Part shown: piece after piece, positions 33,607 through 43,936 of the stretch
Layout of the letters: each line of letters opens with the position of its first letter
Numbering within the stretch: position 1 is the first letter of the stretch
Origin: CAVLDP01 sp963661945
Lineage (GTDB): Bacteria; Bacillota; Clostridia; Lachnospirales; Lachnospiraceae
Direction: 5' to 3'
NCBI GenBank assembly: GCA_963661945.1
Contig: CAVLDP010000006.1
Coordinates: forward strand, 10,626-74,625
DNA: 64,000 nt
Program-made: the position numbers and the translations under genes
Notes under the pieces: generated by a model
Told to the model about the DNA's origin: nothing
What the model saw: only the letters and a program-made list of their open reading frames with translations
The model's database searches: none

Positions 33607-34499
33607 TAATATTTCCTCCGATTCTTAACCTCTTCGTACATGAGAAGATAATTCTCATATCTGCTCTTTGCAATCCCCCCATCATTAAGTGCTGCCTTTA
33701 CCCCGCAATCTGGCTCATGAATATGTGTGCATCCCTGAAAACGACAAGCCTGAGAAGGCTCTGTAAATTCTGGGAAATAAAAATTCAGCTCCTCTTTGCT
33801 AATATCCGGAACATTCAGTGATGAAAATCCCGGCGTATCCATAAGATAAGTATCCTGGTTAATTAGAATCAGCTGACTGTGCCTCGTCGTATTCCGTCCT
33901 CGCTCAATCTTCGTGCTGATGTCACCAGTCTCCATAACAATATGCGGCTGAAGTTCATTGGTAAGAGAAGACTTTCCAACACCAGATGGCCCGGCCACCG
34001 TTGATGTTTTGCCAGATAGTGCAGCCTTTAGCTCAGAGATTCCAAGCCCTCTCTTCACAGAGGTCAGAATCACGCGATAGCCAATTGACTCATAGATATC
34101 CCGTAAGTTCTCTGCTTCCCCATTCTCACAGAGATCTATCTTATTAAATACAATAACAACCGGAAGATCCTCATACTCCATCATAACCAAATACCTGTCA
34201 AGGAGATTCAGATTCGGTTCCGGATACGTAGCCGCAAAGATGACCAGCGCTTGATCCACATTGGCAACCGCTGGTCGAATCAGTTCATTCTCTCTCGGAA
34301 GAATCTCTTCTATATGGCCAAGCTGCTTCTCCTCATCCGTAACCTGAATTCGTACATAATCCCCCACAAGAGGCTTTATGCTCTGGTTACGAAAGGCGCC
34401 CTTGGCCTTACATTCATATATTCTGGAATATTCTGTATTCACATAGTAGAATCCAGCTATCCCCTTCACAATACGCCCTGTCTTATCTTCTAAGCCCAT
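33606..34499 (-). CDS. rsgA: Ribosome small-subunit biogenesis GTPase RsgA
   Basis: Late 30S-assembly GTPase. It has an N-terminal OB fold, then circularly permuted G motifs in the order NKID (G4), GPSGVGKSS (G1), DTPGF (G3), and a C-terminal zinc site of the form C-x4-CTHIHEPDC. The reading frame extends upstream to 34625, but that part overlaps prkC and has no homology. The ATG at 34499 has GGAG five bases before it and starts MGLEDKTGRIVKGIAGFYYV (297 aa). Confidence 0.96.
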   Translation of the reverse strand: MGLEDKTGRIVKGIAGFYYVNTEYSRIYECKAKGAFRNQSIKPLVGDYVRIQVTDEEKQLGHIEEILPRENELIRPAVANVDQALVIFAATYPEPNLNLLDRYLVMMEYEDLPVVIVFNKIDLCENGEAENLRDIYESIGYRVILTSVKRGLGISELKAALSGKTSTVAGPSGVGKSSLTNELQPHIVMETGDISTKIERGRNTTRHSQLILINQDTYLMDTPGFSSLNVPDISKEELNFYFPEFTEPSQACRFQGCTHIHEPDCGVKAALNDGGIAKSRYENYLLMYEEVKNRRKY

Positions 34500-34513
34500 G
34501 CATACTCCACTTC

Positions 34514-36439
34514 TTATTGTCTGGTCAGTGTCACAGTCTGAACTGATCCATCCGGCTTCGTAATTACGCCAAGAGCCACAGACAGATTGCTCTTCGAATG
34601 GTATTCTCCGGCAGTCGCTGTCCAAGAATCCAAGGTGTTACCTGCAGAATCCTTGAGCACATAAGCTCCATCCTGATTACAGTAGAAGTTGCTAAGGCAA
34701 TAATAAGATGCCTGACTTCCGATGCTCACAACAAGGGAGACTCCGCTTCCTGCTTCAATGTACTTGCCGGCTGCAGTTCCCTGACTGATTACGTATCCAT
34801 TTGCCACAGTATTGCTATACTGGGTCGTAACAGATGATACAACAAGCCCCTTAGACTCCAGGTCAGATGTCGCATCCTCCTGTGATTTGCCAATGACATC
34901 TGGCACCTGCACAGACTCTGTTCCCTGACTAACCGTGATGGTAATAATATCACCAGACTTGCCAGCTTCTCCCGCCTCTGGGCTCTGAGCGATAACCTGT
35001 CCCTGATTGACTTCCGTGCTGTATTCATACTCTACATTATACTTAAAACCATCATTCTTAAGGGTTGTAATTGCTGTTGATTCTGTAAAGCCGACTACAG
35101 AAGGAACCTCTGTATCTCCGCTTCCAGAGGAAACTGTAACCTGAACGGTAGAGCCTGCTTCTGCAGTAGAACCTGCTTCCACACTCTGTGTTACAATCTG
35201 TCCCTCTTCATAGGAATCGGATGAGACTGTACCAATATTCTCTATACTAAGACCAAGCTCAGATAAGGAAGACTCTGCTTCTGATACTGTCTTGCCTGTC
35301 AAATCTGGAACTGTCACTTCCTCTGAACTAGTCTCAGACTTAAATCCTGATACAATATCACTTATCGAAATCCAGCCGAAGGATGAACCCAAGATATATA
35401 AGAGAATAAATGCAATAAGAACCGCAGCAGCAACACCGAGAATGGTAATTGCTTTCTCCATCTTAGGATTTACTTCTTCATCCTCATTCTCATCAGGTTC
35501 TATCTCATCATCTATTTCAATCCGATTTGCTTCCTCGCGAATCTGCTCAACCTCTTCTCGAGAGATTACCCGAGTCTGCTCCTGACTATCTGCTCCAACA
35601 ATCGTAACGAAGTCTTCATTTGGATTAATCAGAGCCTTCTTAAGATCAATCAGAAGGTCTCCCATAGACACATATCTGCGATCCGGATTCTTCATGGTTG
35701 ACTTCTCAATAATTCGCTCAATACTAATTGGAAGGTCCGGAGCGTACTCTGTCGGTGGCACCATCTCACCTTGCAGGTGCTGAATTGCAACTGCAACTGC
35801 AGTCTCACCATCAAATGGCAGACGCCCCGTCGCCATCTCATACATTACAATACCGAGTGAATAGATATCACTCTGCTCATTCACATAACCATTTCTAGCC
35901 TGCTCCGGAGACGCATAATGAACAGATCCCATCACATCTGCGCTAATGGTGTTACCAGAGGTGGCTCTGGCAATACCGAAGTCTGTAACCTTGACCTTGC
36001 CTTCTCTGGAAATGATAATATTCTGAGGCTTGATATCCCTATGAATAATGCCCTTATTATGGGCAGACTCAATTCCGCGTCCAACCTGAATTGCAATAGA
36101 GATTACCTCCTTGTAATTCAGCTGTCCCTTCTTCTCGATATAGGTCTTCAGAGTAATGCCTTCGATATATTCCATGACAATGAAATATAAGCCATCCTCT
36201 GAACCGACATCATAGATGTTAACAATATTGGGATGTTCTAAACCTGCTGCCGATGATGCCTCAGTCTTGAACTTCGTCACGAAGCTCATGTCATCTGAAA
36301 ATTCTGCCTTGAGAACCTTCACAGCGACCTCGCGGCCTAAGACCTGATCCTTGGCCTTATAGACATCCGACATGCCGCCAGCACCAATCTTCTCTATAAT
36401 CTCATATCTATCCGATAAAAATGTTCCTGCCTCTAACAT
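34514..36439 (-). CDS. prkC: Ser/Thr protein kinase with PASTA repeats (PrkC/Stk type)
   Basis: Membrane kinase sensing peptidoglycan fragments. The kinase domain is at 10-270, with glycine loop GAGGMSDVY, K41, HRDIKPQN (132-139) and DFG (152-154). An acidic juxtamembrane stretch and one membrane helix (329-350) follow. Three extracellular PASTA repeats are at about 372-438, 439-505 and 506-575. The last 65 residues (with two Cys in YYCLSNFYC) form an extra tail outside PASTA. Total 641 aa. It overlaps the phosphatase gene prpC by seven bases, so kinase and phosphatase are made together. Confidence 0.97.
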   Translation of the reverse strand: MLEAGTFLSDRYEIIEKIGAGGMSDVYKAKDQVLGREVAVKVLKAEFSDDMSFVTKFKTEASSAAGLEHPNIVNIYDVGSEDGLYFIVMEYIEGITLKTYIEKKGQLNYKEVISIAIQVGRGIESAHNKGIIHRDIKPQNIIISREGKVKVTDFGIARATSGNTISADVMGSVHYASPEQARNGYVNEQSDIYSLGIVMYEMATGRLPFDGETAVAVAIQHLQGEMVPPTEYAPDLPISIERIIEKSTMKNPDRRYVSMGDLLIDLKKALINPNEDFVTIVGADSQEQTRVISREEVEQIREEANRIEIDDEIEPDENEDEEVNPKMEKAITILGVAAAVLIAFILLYILGSSFGWISISDIVSGFKSETSSEEVTVPDLTGKTVSEAESSLSELGLSIENIGTVSSDSYEEGQIVTQSVEAGSTAEAGSTVQVTVSSGSGDTEVPSVVGFTESTAITTLKNDGFKYNVEYEYSTEVNQGQVIAQSPEAGEAGKSGDIITITVSQGTESVQVPDVIGKSQEDATSDLESKGLVVSSVTTQYSNTVANGYVISQGTAAGKYIEAGSGVSLVVSIGSQASYYCLSNFYCNQDGAYVLKDSAGNTLDSWTATAGEYHSKSNLSVALGVITKPDGSVQTVTLTRQ

Positions 36440-37185
36440 TCATTCACCTCATTATTTGAAAAAGGCTCCACCAAAAGAACCGTGATATTATCATTTCCGC
36501 CATTCTCATTGGCGCGATCAACCAAAGTATGGACTTTGTTCTGCAATGTATCCTCGCCAAGAAGAATGCTACGAATCTCAGAATCCTCTAGCATATTAGT
36601 CAGTCCATCTGTACAAAGAAGAATCTGATCCGTCTCCTCTAAATCCAAATCAAAGAAATCAACCTGAACAGACTCCTCTGCGCCGACAGCCCTGGTAATC
36701 ATATGCTTCTTGGGATGATTCTTGGCTGCCATCTTAGAGACTGTTCCCTCTCGAACAAGCTCCTCCACAAGAGAATGATCTCTTGTAATCTGCTTAAGTT
36801 CATCTATGCTATTCACATAAAGACGGCTATCGCCGACATTTGCGACAAAAAGATGGCCGTCCACAAATGTCGCAGCTACCAGAGTAGTACCCATGCCACT
36901 CTTCTCAACATCACAAACGGCTCTCTCATAAATCATTTGATTTGCGTGTGTAATCGCCTGCTCAAGCGTCGCTACAGGTGACAGCTCTCTTGCTGCCCCT
37001 CGCACCTCGTCAAGCACCAACTTCACTGTGTGCTCTGAAGCATATTCTCCTGCATTATGGCCACCCATGCCATCTGCCACCAAAAAGAGATTGGGCAATG
37101 GTCCAACCGGCTGATCTGTACTATACAGATAGTCCTGGTTCTGGGTCCGTACCCTTCCCTGATCTGTCAGAACGTAGTATTTCAT
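36433..37185 (-). CDS. prpC: PP2C-type Ser/Thr protein phosphatase (PrpC/Stp)
   Basis: Manganese-dependent phosphatase that reverses PrkC phosphorylation. PPM motifs: TDQGRVRTQNQD, VADGMGGHNAGE, NVGDSRLY, ITRDHSLVEELV, LCTDGLTNML and NGGNDNITVLLV, with all metal aspartates present. The length is 250 aa, cytoplasmic. Its start overlaps the rlmN stop by four bases (ATGA). Confidence 0.97.
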   Translation of the reverse strand: MKYYVLTDQGRVRTQNQDYLYSTDQPVGPLPNLFLVADGMGGHNAGEYASEHTVKLVLDEVRGAARELSPVATLEQAITHANQMIYERAVCDVEKSGMGTTLVAATFVDGHLFVANVGDSRLYVNSIDELKQITRDHSLVEELVREGTVSKMAAKNHPKKHMITRAVGAEESVQVDFFDLDLEETDQILLCTDGLTNMLEDSEIRSILLGEDTLQNKVHTLVDRANENGGNDNITVLLVEPFSNNEVNEC

Positions 37186-38222
37186 GCTAGTTCATTACCT
37201 CTCATATGTCTGCGTCTAAGCTGTCCACAAGCGCCGTCAATATCACGGCCCATTTCCCTTCTAATAGTAACATTTATGCCAGATTTTGCAAGTTTGCTCT
37301 GGAAGTCCAAAACCGTCTCTCGACTGGATTGAGCAAAGTCTCTCTCCTTAATTGGATTCACCGGAATCAAGTTAATATGACAGTTCAAACCAGAGAGCAA
37401 ATCTATAAGTTCTCTTGCATCCTCAGTCGTATCATTTACTCCAGCCACCAGGCTATATTCAAAGGAAATCCTCCTACCTGTCTTGTCAAAATAATAGCGG
37501 CAGGCATCTAAGACCTCATGAATATCGTACTTATTCGCAACCGGCATAAGTTCCATTCTCTTAACCTGATTCGATGCATGAAGAGATATTGCAAGTGTAA
37601 TCTGGAGCTTCTTATCGGCCAGCTCATAGATTCTCGGCACAATACCACAGGTTGAAACTGTAAGATTTCGCTGGCTCATATGAATTCCATGCTCATCTGT
37701 CAGAAGCTCTATAAAGCGAAGGAGATTATCGAAATTATCCATCGGCTCTCCGGTTCCCATAACTACTACATTAGAGACCTTCTCTCCCGTATCAACTTCG
37801 ATTCTATAGATCTGATCTATCATCTCCGCAGGAGTCAGTCCACGAAGGAGGCCATCCAGGGTAGATGCGCAGAAGCGACATCCCATTCGACAGCCCACCT
37901 GTGAGGAAATGCATACGGAATTCCCGTGCTTATATCTCATGAAGACACTCTCCACCATGTTGCCATCCTCTAGGGCGAACAGATACTTTCTGGTGCCATC
38001 CAGAGAAGAAACCTGACAATCTATCTGCTTAAGGCAGGTAAGAGTAGTTGCATTTGTCAGATTTTCACGAAAATTCTTTGGCAGATTGGTCATTTCATCG
38101 AAGGATGACACATGATGAATATGCATCCAATCGTAAAGCTGCTTTGCACGAAATTTCTTCTCGCCTATGGCTTCTACATATTCTGTTAATTCCTGAAAAT
38201 TCATGGATTTGATATCCGTCAT
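37182..38222 (-). CDS. rlmN: Dual-specificity RNA methyltransferase RlmN
   Basis: Radical-SAM enzyme that methylates C2 of A2503 in 23S rRNA and A37 of some tRNAs. The cluster motif is CRMGCRFCAST (CxxxCxxC), with further SAM-binding GTGEPMDNFDN. The catalytic cysteines near the C-terminus are in DIDGACGQL and in the earlier STCG stretch. The ATG at 38222 follows AAGGAAG. A longer frame to 38282 overlaps rsmB and was not used. 346 aa. Confidence 0.96.
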   Translation of the reverse strand: MTDIKSMNFQELTEYVEAIGEKKFRAKQLYDWMHIHHVSSFDEMTNLPKNFRENLTNATTLTCLKQIDCQVSSLDGTRKYLFALEDGNMVESVFMRYKHGNSVCISSQVGCRMGCRFCASTLDGLLRGLTPAEMIDQIYRIEVDTGEKVSNVVVMGTGEPMDNFDNLLRFIELLTDEHGIHMSQRNLTVSTCGIVPRIYELADKKLQITLAISLHASNQVKRMELMPVANKYDIHEVLDACRYYFDKTGRRISFEYSLVAGVNDTTEDARELIDLLSGLNCHINLIPVNPIKERDFAQSSRETVLDFQSKLAKSGINVTIRREMGRDIDGACGQLRRRHMRGNELA

Positions 38223-38232
38223 GTGATCTTCC

Positions 38233-39519
38233 TTATCTGATTCGTGTAAATAAAGCATAGAAGAAACCATCCTGCTTCTCATCTGGCAGAATCTGTTTCA
38301 TTGTCCTAAGCTCATAGTTTGGATACTCTTCTAAAATCCAGGCAACATTATCTTCATTCTCTGCCTTACAAATTGTACAGGTAGAATAACAGATTCTGCC
38401 GCCAACCTTCACATAAGATAACGCATTGCGAAGGATTTCTCTCTGCAAGGTCTGGAGAGAGAGCTGGTCCTCTCTTGTAATACGGTACTTAATATCTGGC
38501 TTCCTGCCGATAATACCAAGCCCAGAGCATGGCAAATCAGCAAGAACTACATCATACGAATCCAAACATGCTTCATCGAGTATCCTCGCATCCGCTCGAT
38601 GCGCCTTGATATTCGTAAGCTTAGACCTCTTAATATTATCATTTATCAGATTCACCTTGTTCTCGGTTAAGTCCCTAGCTTCTACCAAGCCTGTTCCATT
38701 CAGAAGCTCTGCCATATGAAGAGCCTTTCCACCAGGAGCAGCACAAAGGTCCAGAACCTTATCTCCTTCCTTCGGAGCAGCGATATCTGCAACCATCATG
38801 GATGATAGATCCTGAATGTAGAAATGTCCCGCTTGAAAAGAGGCAAGTCCTGCCAGATGATCCACCCCGTAGAGAAATAATGCATAAGGCAAATCTTCAC
38901 TTACTTCTACTCTAAGTCCCTCCGCTTGAAGTTCCGCCTGGAGTTCCTCACGTGAAATGCAGGCTGTATTCGTTCGAATAGTAAGCGGCTTCTCTAAGTA
39001 GAAGGAAGCAAGTATCTCCTCCGTCTCATCTATCCCAAAGGAAGCTTCAAATTCATCACAGATCCACTGTGGCATGGAATACTTCGTGGCAAGGTCCGGG
39101 TAAATGATATCCTTCTCTCTCCTTGCAATAGACCTAAGAACTCCATTTACAAAGCCATTCAGTTGATAGAAGCCCCGCTTCTTTGTAAGCTTCACTGCTT
39201 CATTACAGACTGCAGAATCCGGCACCGAGTCCATAAAGAGAAGCTGATAGACACTCATACGAAGAATCTCACGAATCACTGGCTTCATCTTCTCTGTCTT
39301 AGTCTTTGAATAAGAATCAATGACAAAGTCCAGTTCCATCTTACGCTCTATTGTCCCCATACTCAGACGACTGATAAAGCTTCTGCTTCTCTTGTCCAGA
39401 TACTGATATTTGTCCAAAACAGAAGAAAGTACCAGATGAGAATACTGTCCCTCCTCTAATACTGCAAGTAAGATATCTAGAACGATAGCACGCTCATTTA
39501 CCCGCTTAGTCTCTGTCAT
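38233..39519 (-). CDS. rsmB: 16S rRNA (cytosine-967-C5)-methyltransferase RsmB
   Basis: It has an N-terminal NusB-like RNA-binding domain (about 5-135) and a C-terminal SAM domain with LDLCAAPGGKALHMAEL, the cysteine motif DLPCSGLG and the nucleophile region YSTCTI. The ATG at 39519 is preceded by GGAGG. The reading upstream of it runs inside the protease gene and is not homologous. 428 aa. It overlaps the zinc peptidase gene by 14 bases. Confidence 0.96.
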   Translation of the reverse strand: MTETKRVNERAIVLDILLAVLEEGQYSHLVLSSVLDKYQYLDKRSRSFISRLSMGTIERKMELDFVIDSYSKTKTEKMKPVIREILRMSVYQLLFMDSVPDSAVCNEAVKLTKKRGFYQLNGFVNGVLRSIARREKDIIYPDLATKYSMPQWICDEFEASFGIDETEEILASFYLEKPLTIRTNTACISREELQAELQAEGLRVEVSEDLPYALFLYGVDHLAGLASFQAGHFYIQDLSSMMVADIAAPKEGDKVLDLCAAPGGKALHMAELLNGTGLVEARDLTENKVNLINDNIKRSKLTNIKAHRADARILDEACLDSYDVVLADLPCSGLGIIGRKPDIKYRITREDQLSLQTLQREILRNALSYVKVGGRICYSTCTICKAENEDNVAWILEEYPNYELRTMKQILPDEKQDGFFYALFTRIR

Positions 39520-40213
39520 CTCTTCCTCCAAACAATAGAATGAGTCGAAGCAGCTGAAGAATCGCTGCTGCAGCAGATGCCACATAGGTCAAGGCCGCTG
39601 CCTTAAGTACCCTCTTCGCATAGATCTGTTCTTCCATTGGAATAAGGTCTGCTCCCTTCAGGTATGAAAGTGCACGGCTTGATGCGTTAAATTCAACCGG
39701 AAGAGTAACCAGTTGAAATAATACTGCAAGCGAAAAGGCCCAGATTCCAATATTAATTAGGATTGATCCAGTTGTTGGATTAAAGAAAAGTCCAAGAATA
39801 ATAAGTGGCCAAGCTGCTGCAGATCCAAAATTGGCAACTGGAACAAGTGCAGATCTGAAATTAAGTGGAGCATAACCGATATCATGCTGGATCGCATGAC
39901 CGCACTCATGAGCAGCCACACCAATTGCCGATACCGAAGTCGAATGATAGACGCTGTCCGACAGGGCGAGAGTCTTATTCCTAGGATCATAGTGGTCTGT
40001 CAGATTGCCTGCAATATGAATTACCTCCACATCATAGATGCCATTATCTCTGAGCATCTTGTTAGCAGCCTGCGCTCCTGTGAGTCCAGACAAGGACTGC
40101 ACCATATTATATCGATTAAATGTAGACTTCACTCGAAAGGAAGCAAACAGGCAAATCAATGCGCCTATAACAACCAAAGAATAGGTTGGATCAAAATAAT
40201 AACCGTAATACAT
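39506..40213 (-). CDS. Membrane zinc metallopeptidase, YugP family
   Basis: 235-aa membrane protein with an N-terminal anchor (about 10-27), a metallopeptidase HECGH motif (102-106) inside GVAAHECGHAIQH, and three more hydrophobic segments (about 120-143, 150-170, 205-228). The family is widespread in Firmicutes but its substrate is not known. Its place between fmt and rsmB is a common arrangement. An AGGAGG site precedes the ATG. Confidence 0.92.
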   Translation of the reverse strand: MYYGYYFDPTYSLVVIGALICLFASFRVKSTFNRYNMVQSLSGLTGAQAANKMLRDNGIYDVEVIHIAGNLTDHYDPRNKTLALSDSVYHSTSVSAIGVAAHECGHAIQHDIGYAPLNFRSALVPVANFGSAAAWPLIILGLFFNPTTGSILINIGIWAFSLAVLFQLVTLPVEFNASSRALSYLKGADLIPMEEQIYAKRVLKAAALTYVASAAAAILQLLRLILLFGGRDDRD

Positions 40214-40223
40214 GCGTAACCTC

Positions 40224-41192
40224 CTACGAAAGTCCTAGAGTCTGGCCCATCTCAATCGCATTGCCCCTAAGGAAATCCTCAATTGGCATACGCTTCTTGC
40301 CTTCTAACTGAACCTCAAGAAGTGACAAGAAGCTCTGGCCGGTCGCAATTAGACAGGTCTTCTTGTCGACAAATACAACCTGGCCGAAGGATGGAGAATC
40401 CGACTTCAAATCGTATGTACACCCTTCCTGGTTCAAGTCATCTATAACAGCAGCCTTCCATATCTTAAGCGTCTTACCCTGCCAAGATGTGTAAGCAGAT
40501 GGCCATGGATTCAGGCCTCTGATATATCTCTCAATTGTAGCTGCATCCATCGACCAATCAATATGACCCAGTTCCTTCTTAATCATACCAACCTTGGTCG
40601 CCTCTTCTTCACACTGTGGAATTGGCTGAATCTGGCCTTGATTTAGCTGCTCCATCGTCCTTACGCATAGCTTGCCGCCAACCTCAGCCAGCTGATCAAA
40701 GAGTTCTCCTCCGGTAACATCCGATGTAATCTCCACCTCTTCTACAGACAGGATATCGCCATCATCTAGTCCTACACCCATCTGCATAATGGTGACTCCC
40801 GTCTTCTCTTCTCCATTCAGAATAGACCACTGAATCGGAGCCGCCCCGCGATATTTCGGAAGAAGAGAGGCATGCACATTAATGCAGCCAAGACGAGGCA
40901 TATTAAGGATTACCTCCGGCAGAATCTGCCCAAAGGCTGCCACAACACCGATATCTGCCTGATATTTCTTAAGCTCGCAAATTGCCTCCTCATCTTTGAT
41001 CTTCACAGGCTGAAAGACTGGAATCTCATGAGACAATGCCCATTTCTTCACGTCCGAATACTGCATCTCTTTGCCGCGGCCCTTAGGCTTATCTGGTTGC
41101 GTAACAACCAGTACGATCTCATGTCCTGCCTGATAGATTGCCTCTGCTGTTGCCACCGCAAAGTCCGGTGTACCCATAAAAATGACCTTCAT
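40224..41192 (-). CDS. fmt: Methionyl-tRNA formyltransferase
   Basis: Formylates initiator Met-tRNA using 10-formyl-THF. It begins KVIFMGTPDFAV. The catalytic Asn/His/Asp set is in GCINVHASLLPKYRGAAPIQW and MGVGLDDGDIL. The C-terminal OB-fold tRNA-binding domain follows NPWPSAYT. 322 aa. Its ATG overlaps the def stop by one base; formylation and deformylation are thus encoded together. Confidence 0.97.
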   Translation of the reverse strand: MKVIFMGTPDFAVATAEAIYQAGHEIVLVVTQPDKPKGRGKEMQYSDVKKWALSHEIPVFQPVKIKDEEAICELKKYQADIGVVAAFGQILPEVILNMPRLGCINVHASLLPKYRGAAPIQWSILNGEEKTGVTIMQMGVGLDDGDILSVEEVEITSDVTGGELFDQLAEVGGKLCVRTMEQLNQGQIQPIPQCEEEATKVGMIKKELGHIDWSMDAATIERYIRGLNPWPSAYTSWQGKTLKIWKAAVIDDLNQEGCTYDLKSDSPSFGQVVFVDKKTCLIATGQSFLSLLEVQLEGKKRMPIEDFLRGNAIEMGQTLGLS

Positions 41193-41674
41193 TAGATCTC
41201 CTCTTCATCCTCATCATATGTAACATCCATAAGCTGGCCTTCTACCTTCTCGGTATACATATGGCCATCCAGATGATCTATCTCATGCTGGAGTGCTCTG
41301 GCAAATAATTCCTCGCCTTCAATGGTATATTCTTCCATATCCATGTTGAGAGCCTTCACAACAACATGATTAGCGCGAGTAACTATTCCAGCCTTGCCCG
41401 GAAGGGATAAGCAGCCTTCCTGCCCTGTCTGCTCTCCATCCATAGCGATAATTTCAGGATTGATCAAAATAACTGGGCCTTCACCAACATCAATAACTGC
41501 AATTCTTCTAAGGATTCCCACCTGAGGTGCCGCAAGACCAACTCCATCTGCCTCATACATAGTATCAAGCATGTCCTCAATCAAAGTCTCTGTTCTTGAT
41601 GTCATCTCAGTTACTGGCTTACAAACCTTCTCTAAAACGGAATCTCCCTGTACTCTAATATTTCTAAGTGCCAT
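41192..41674 (-). CDS. def: Peptide deformylase
   Basis: Removes the N-formyl group from nascent proteins. It has all three motifs: GVGLAAPQVG, EGCLSLPG (metal Cys) and HEIDHLDG (metal His and catalytic Glu). At 160 aa it is a short type-I-like form. AGGAG precedes the ATG. Confidence 0.97.
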   Translation of the reverse strand: MALRNIRVQGDSVLEKVCKPVTEMTSRTETLIEDMLDTMYEADGVGLAAPQVGILRRIAVIDVGEGPVILINPEIIAMDGEQTGQEGCLSLPGKAGIVTRANHVVVKALNMDMEEYTIEGEELFARALQHEIDHLDGHMYTEKVEGQLMDVTYDEDEEEI

Positions 41675-41704
41675 AATATCTCCTCTTCTAATAAAATTCT
41701 TGAA

Positions 41705-43936
41705 TTAAAAACCACTCACTGGATCAAAATCAAACCACACATAAGAGTGGTAATATTTGTGTCCAGAAAGTAAATATTCCTCTATTCGATCCTTAACCTG
41801 TACAAGTCTATCATAATCTTGGTCCTTGCAATAGATAATCTTGCGATAGACATCAGATAATTTACTGATACTGGCATCCTGCGGACCTGAAGTGAATAGC
41901 TCGGGGTCTCCTGCGCGAATCAAATCCGCAACAGCCTGAGCCTGCCCCAGTACCTCTTCTTCGATGGTTGATGTCACAAGAATCAGTAACATATGAGATG
42001 CCGGTGGATACTGAAGAAGCATCCGGTAGGCAATCTCCTGCTTATAGAAATCATCATAATCCTGGCTTGCTGCAGTAGTGATCGCATAATGTTCCGGTTG
42101 ATAGGTCTGAATCACTACACTACCTGGCAATTGGCCACGACCTGCGCGACCTGCTGCCTGTGTCAATAATTGAAATGTTCTCTCAGCACCACGATAGTCA
42201 TTAACATTAAGAGACATATCCGCAGCCAGAACCCCCATCAGGGTTACACGCGGGAAGTCATGTCCCTTCACAATCATCTGCGTTCCAACCAGGACATCTG
42301 CTTCTCCATTCTGGAACTTCTCTAAGATCTCCTGATGCCCTTCCTTCCCCTTCGTCGTATCTGCATCCATACGAAGAACTCTGGCTGTCGGCATAAGACT
42401 TCGCACTGCATCCTCTATCATCTCAGTCCCAGCGTGAAATCCCGCAATATATTTACTGCCACAGGATGGGCAAGTCTTCGGCATAGCCTCAGTATAACCA
42501 CAATAGTGACAATATAATTTCTGATTCCTATGAAGTGACAGTGAAACATCACAATGAGGACATTTGATCACCTGGCCGCAGGCCCTACAGGACACAAAAC
42601 CAAGTAGTCCACGTCGATTGATAAAAAGCATGGACTGTTCTCCTCGTTCCAAGCGGTCCATAAGCTTATCCTGAAGGCTTCGGCTTAAGATAGACCGATT
42701 TCCCTCCTTCAGTTCCTGGCGAAGATCCACAATCTCACATTCAGGAAGTGGTCGATCCTCCACTCGATGAGTCAGGCGAAGAAGCTCATATTCTCCTGAG
42801 AGAGCCCTGCTGTAGCTCTCTAGAGAAGGTGTTGCCGAGCCAAGCACTACGGAAGCATTAGAAAGTCTAGCCCTCTCTATTGCTGTCTCCCTGGCATGAA
42901 ACTTAGGAACCTGTTCACTCTTATAGGAAGTCTCATGTTCCTCATCAATAATAATAAGACCCAAATTTGAAAATGGTGTGAATAGGGCCGACCTCGGTCC
43001 AACCATAATCTTGCAGTCTGAGATTCTGGCTCTCTCGAACTGGTCAAAGCGTTCTCCCTTTGACATGCGAGAATTCATAATAGACACAAGGGAGCCAAAT
43101 CGATGGTAGAAACGCATTACGGTCTGATAGGTAAGAGCAATCTCCGGAATCAGAACAATTGTCTCCCGACCAGAATCGAGCATCTCCTGAATCAGTTCCA
43201 TATAGACTTCTGTCTTGCCTGAGCCTGTACAGCCATAGAGTAAGTATGTCTTACGTATCCCATTTCGAAAATCTGATATGACAGCATCAACCGCATCACA
43301 CTGCTCTTCATTCAAGATATGGCGTACTCCAGTTGTCTCCTTCATCTCCATAGGATTTCGAAAGACGCGGTCGGACCTCACTTCCACAAATCCAGCCTTT
43401 TCAAACTCCCGAATAACAGCAGATGGAATATGAAGCTTTCCAGTAAGAAGATCCCAGGGAATCTCTCCTTCTGCCATTAATTCTCGAAGGAGAACCTCCT
43501 TATGGAGAGAATGTCTCGTTCTACGTAGCATGGAAGCAAGCAGATCCATGGCCTCTGCCTCAGATAGAAGAAGGCGTACATGCTTCTCTTCTCTCGGCGT
43601 GTAAGTCTCTTTTACAGGGAGAACGGTCTTCAATGCCCTCGTCATCGTCGAGCCATAATTTCTCTTCATCCAAGCAGCGAGTGCTATCATCTGATCTTCT
43701 ATAGCCAGGCTGCTCTTTGGAATTTCGAGAATATCCTTCATCCGCTCAACTGGAAACTTGGCCTCCTCTGAGATATCAACCACATATCCCTTGACCTTCT
43801 TATTGCCCTTGCCAAATGGGACAAGAACTTGGCTCCCCAGCTGTATCTGATCTTCAAGCGACTCCGGTATACGGTACTGAAAGGTCTTATCTATTTTCTC
43901 ATGTGAAATGTCAATAATTACATCCGCAAAAGTCAC
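41705..43936 (-). CDS. priA: Primosomal protein N' (replication-restart helicase PriA)
   Basis: 3'-5' helicase that rebuilds replication forks. The N-terminal DNA-binding domain is followed by Walker A GCTGSGKTE, DEEHETSYK (motif II), the family's paired zinc knuckles (CRACGQVIKCPHCD and CHYCGYTEAMPKTCPSCG) and helicase motifs QAAGRAGRG. 743 aa. Its ATG overlaps the murE stop by one base. Confidence 0.97.
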   Translation of the reverse strand: MTFADVIIDISHEKIDKTFQYRIPESLEDQIQLGSQVLVPFGKGNKKVKGYVVDISEEAKFPVERMKDILEIPKSSLAIEDQMIALAAWMKRNYGSTMTRALKTVLPVKETYTPREEKHVRLLLSEAEAMDLLASMLRRTRHSLHKEVLLRELMAEGEIPWDLLTGKLHIPSAVIREFEKAGFVEVRSDRVFRNPMEMKETTGVRHILNEEQCDAVDAVISDFRNGIRKTYLLYGCTGSGKTEVYMELIQEMLDSGRETIVLIPEIALTYQTVMRFYHRFGSLVSIMNSRMSKGERFDQFERARISDCKIMVGPRSALFTPFSNLGLIIIDEEHETSYKSEQVPKFHARETAIERARLSNASVVLGSATPSLESYSRALSGEYELLRLTHRVEDRPLPECEIVDLRQELKEGNRSILSRSLQDKLMDRLERGEQSMLFINRRGLLGFVSCRACGQVIKCPHCDVSLSLHRNQKLYCHYCGYTEAMPKTCPSCGSKYIAGFHAGTEMIEDAVRSLMPTARVLRMDADTTKGKEGHQEILEKFQNGEADVLVGTQMIVKGHDFPRVTLMGVLAADMSLNVNDYRGAERTFQLLTQAAGRAGRGQLPGSVVIQTYQPEHYAITTAASQDYDDFYKQEIAYRMLLQYPPASHMLLILVTSTIEEEVLGQAQAVADLIRAGDPELFTSGPQDASISKLSDVYRKIIYCKDQDYDRLVQVKDRIEEYLLSGHKYYHSYVWFDFDPVSGF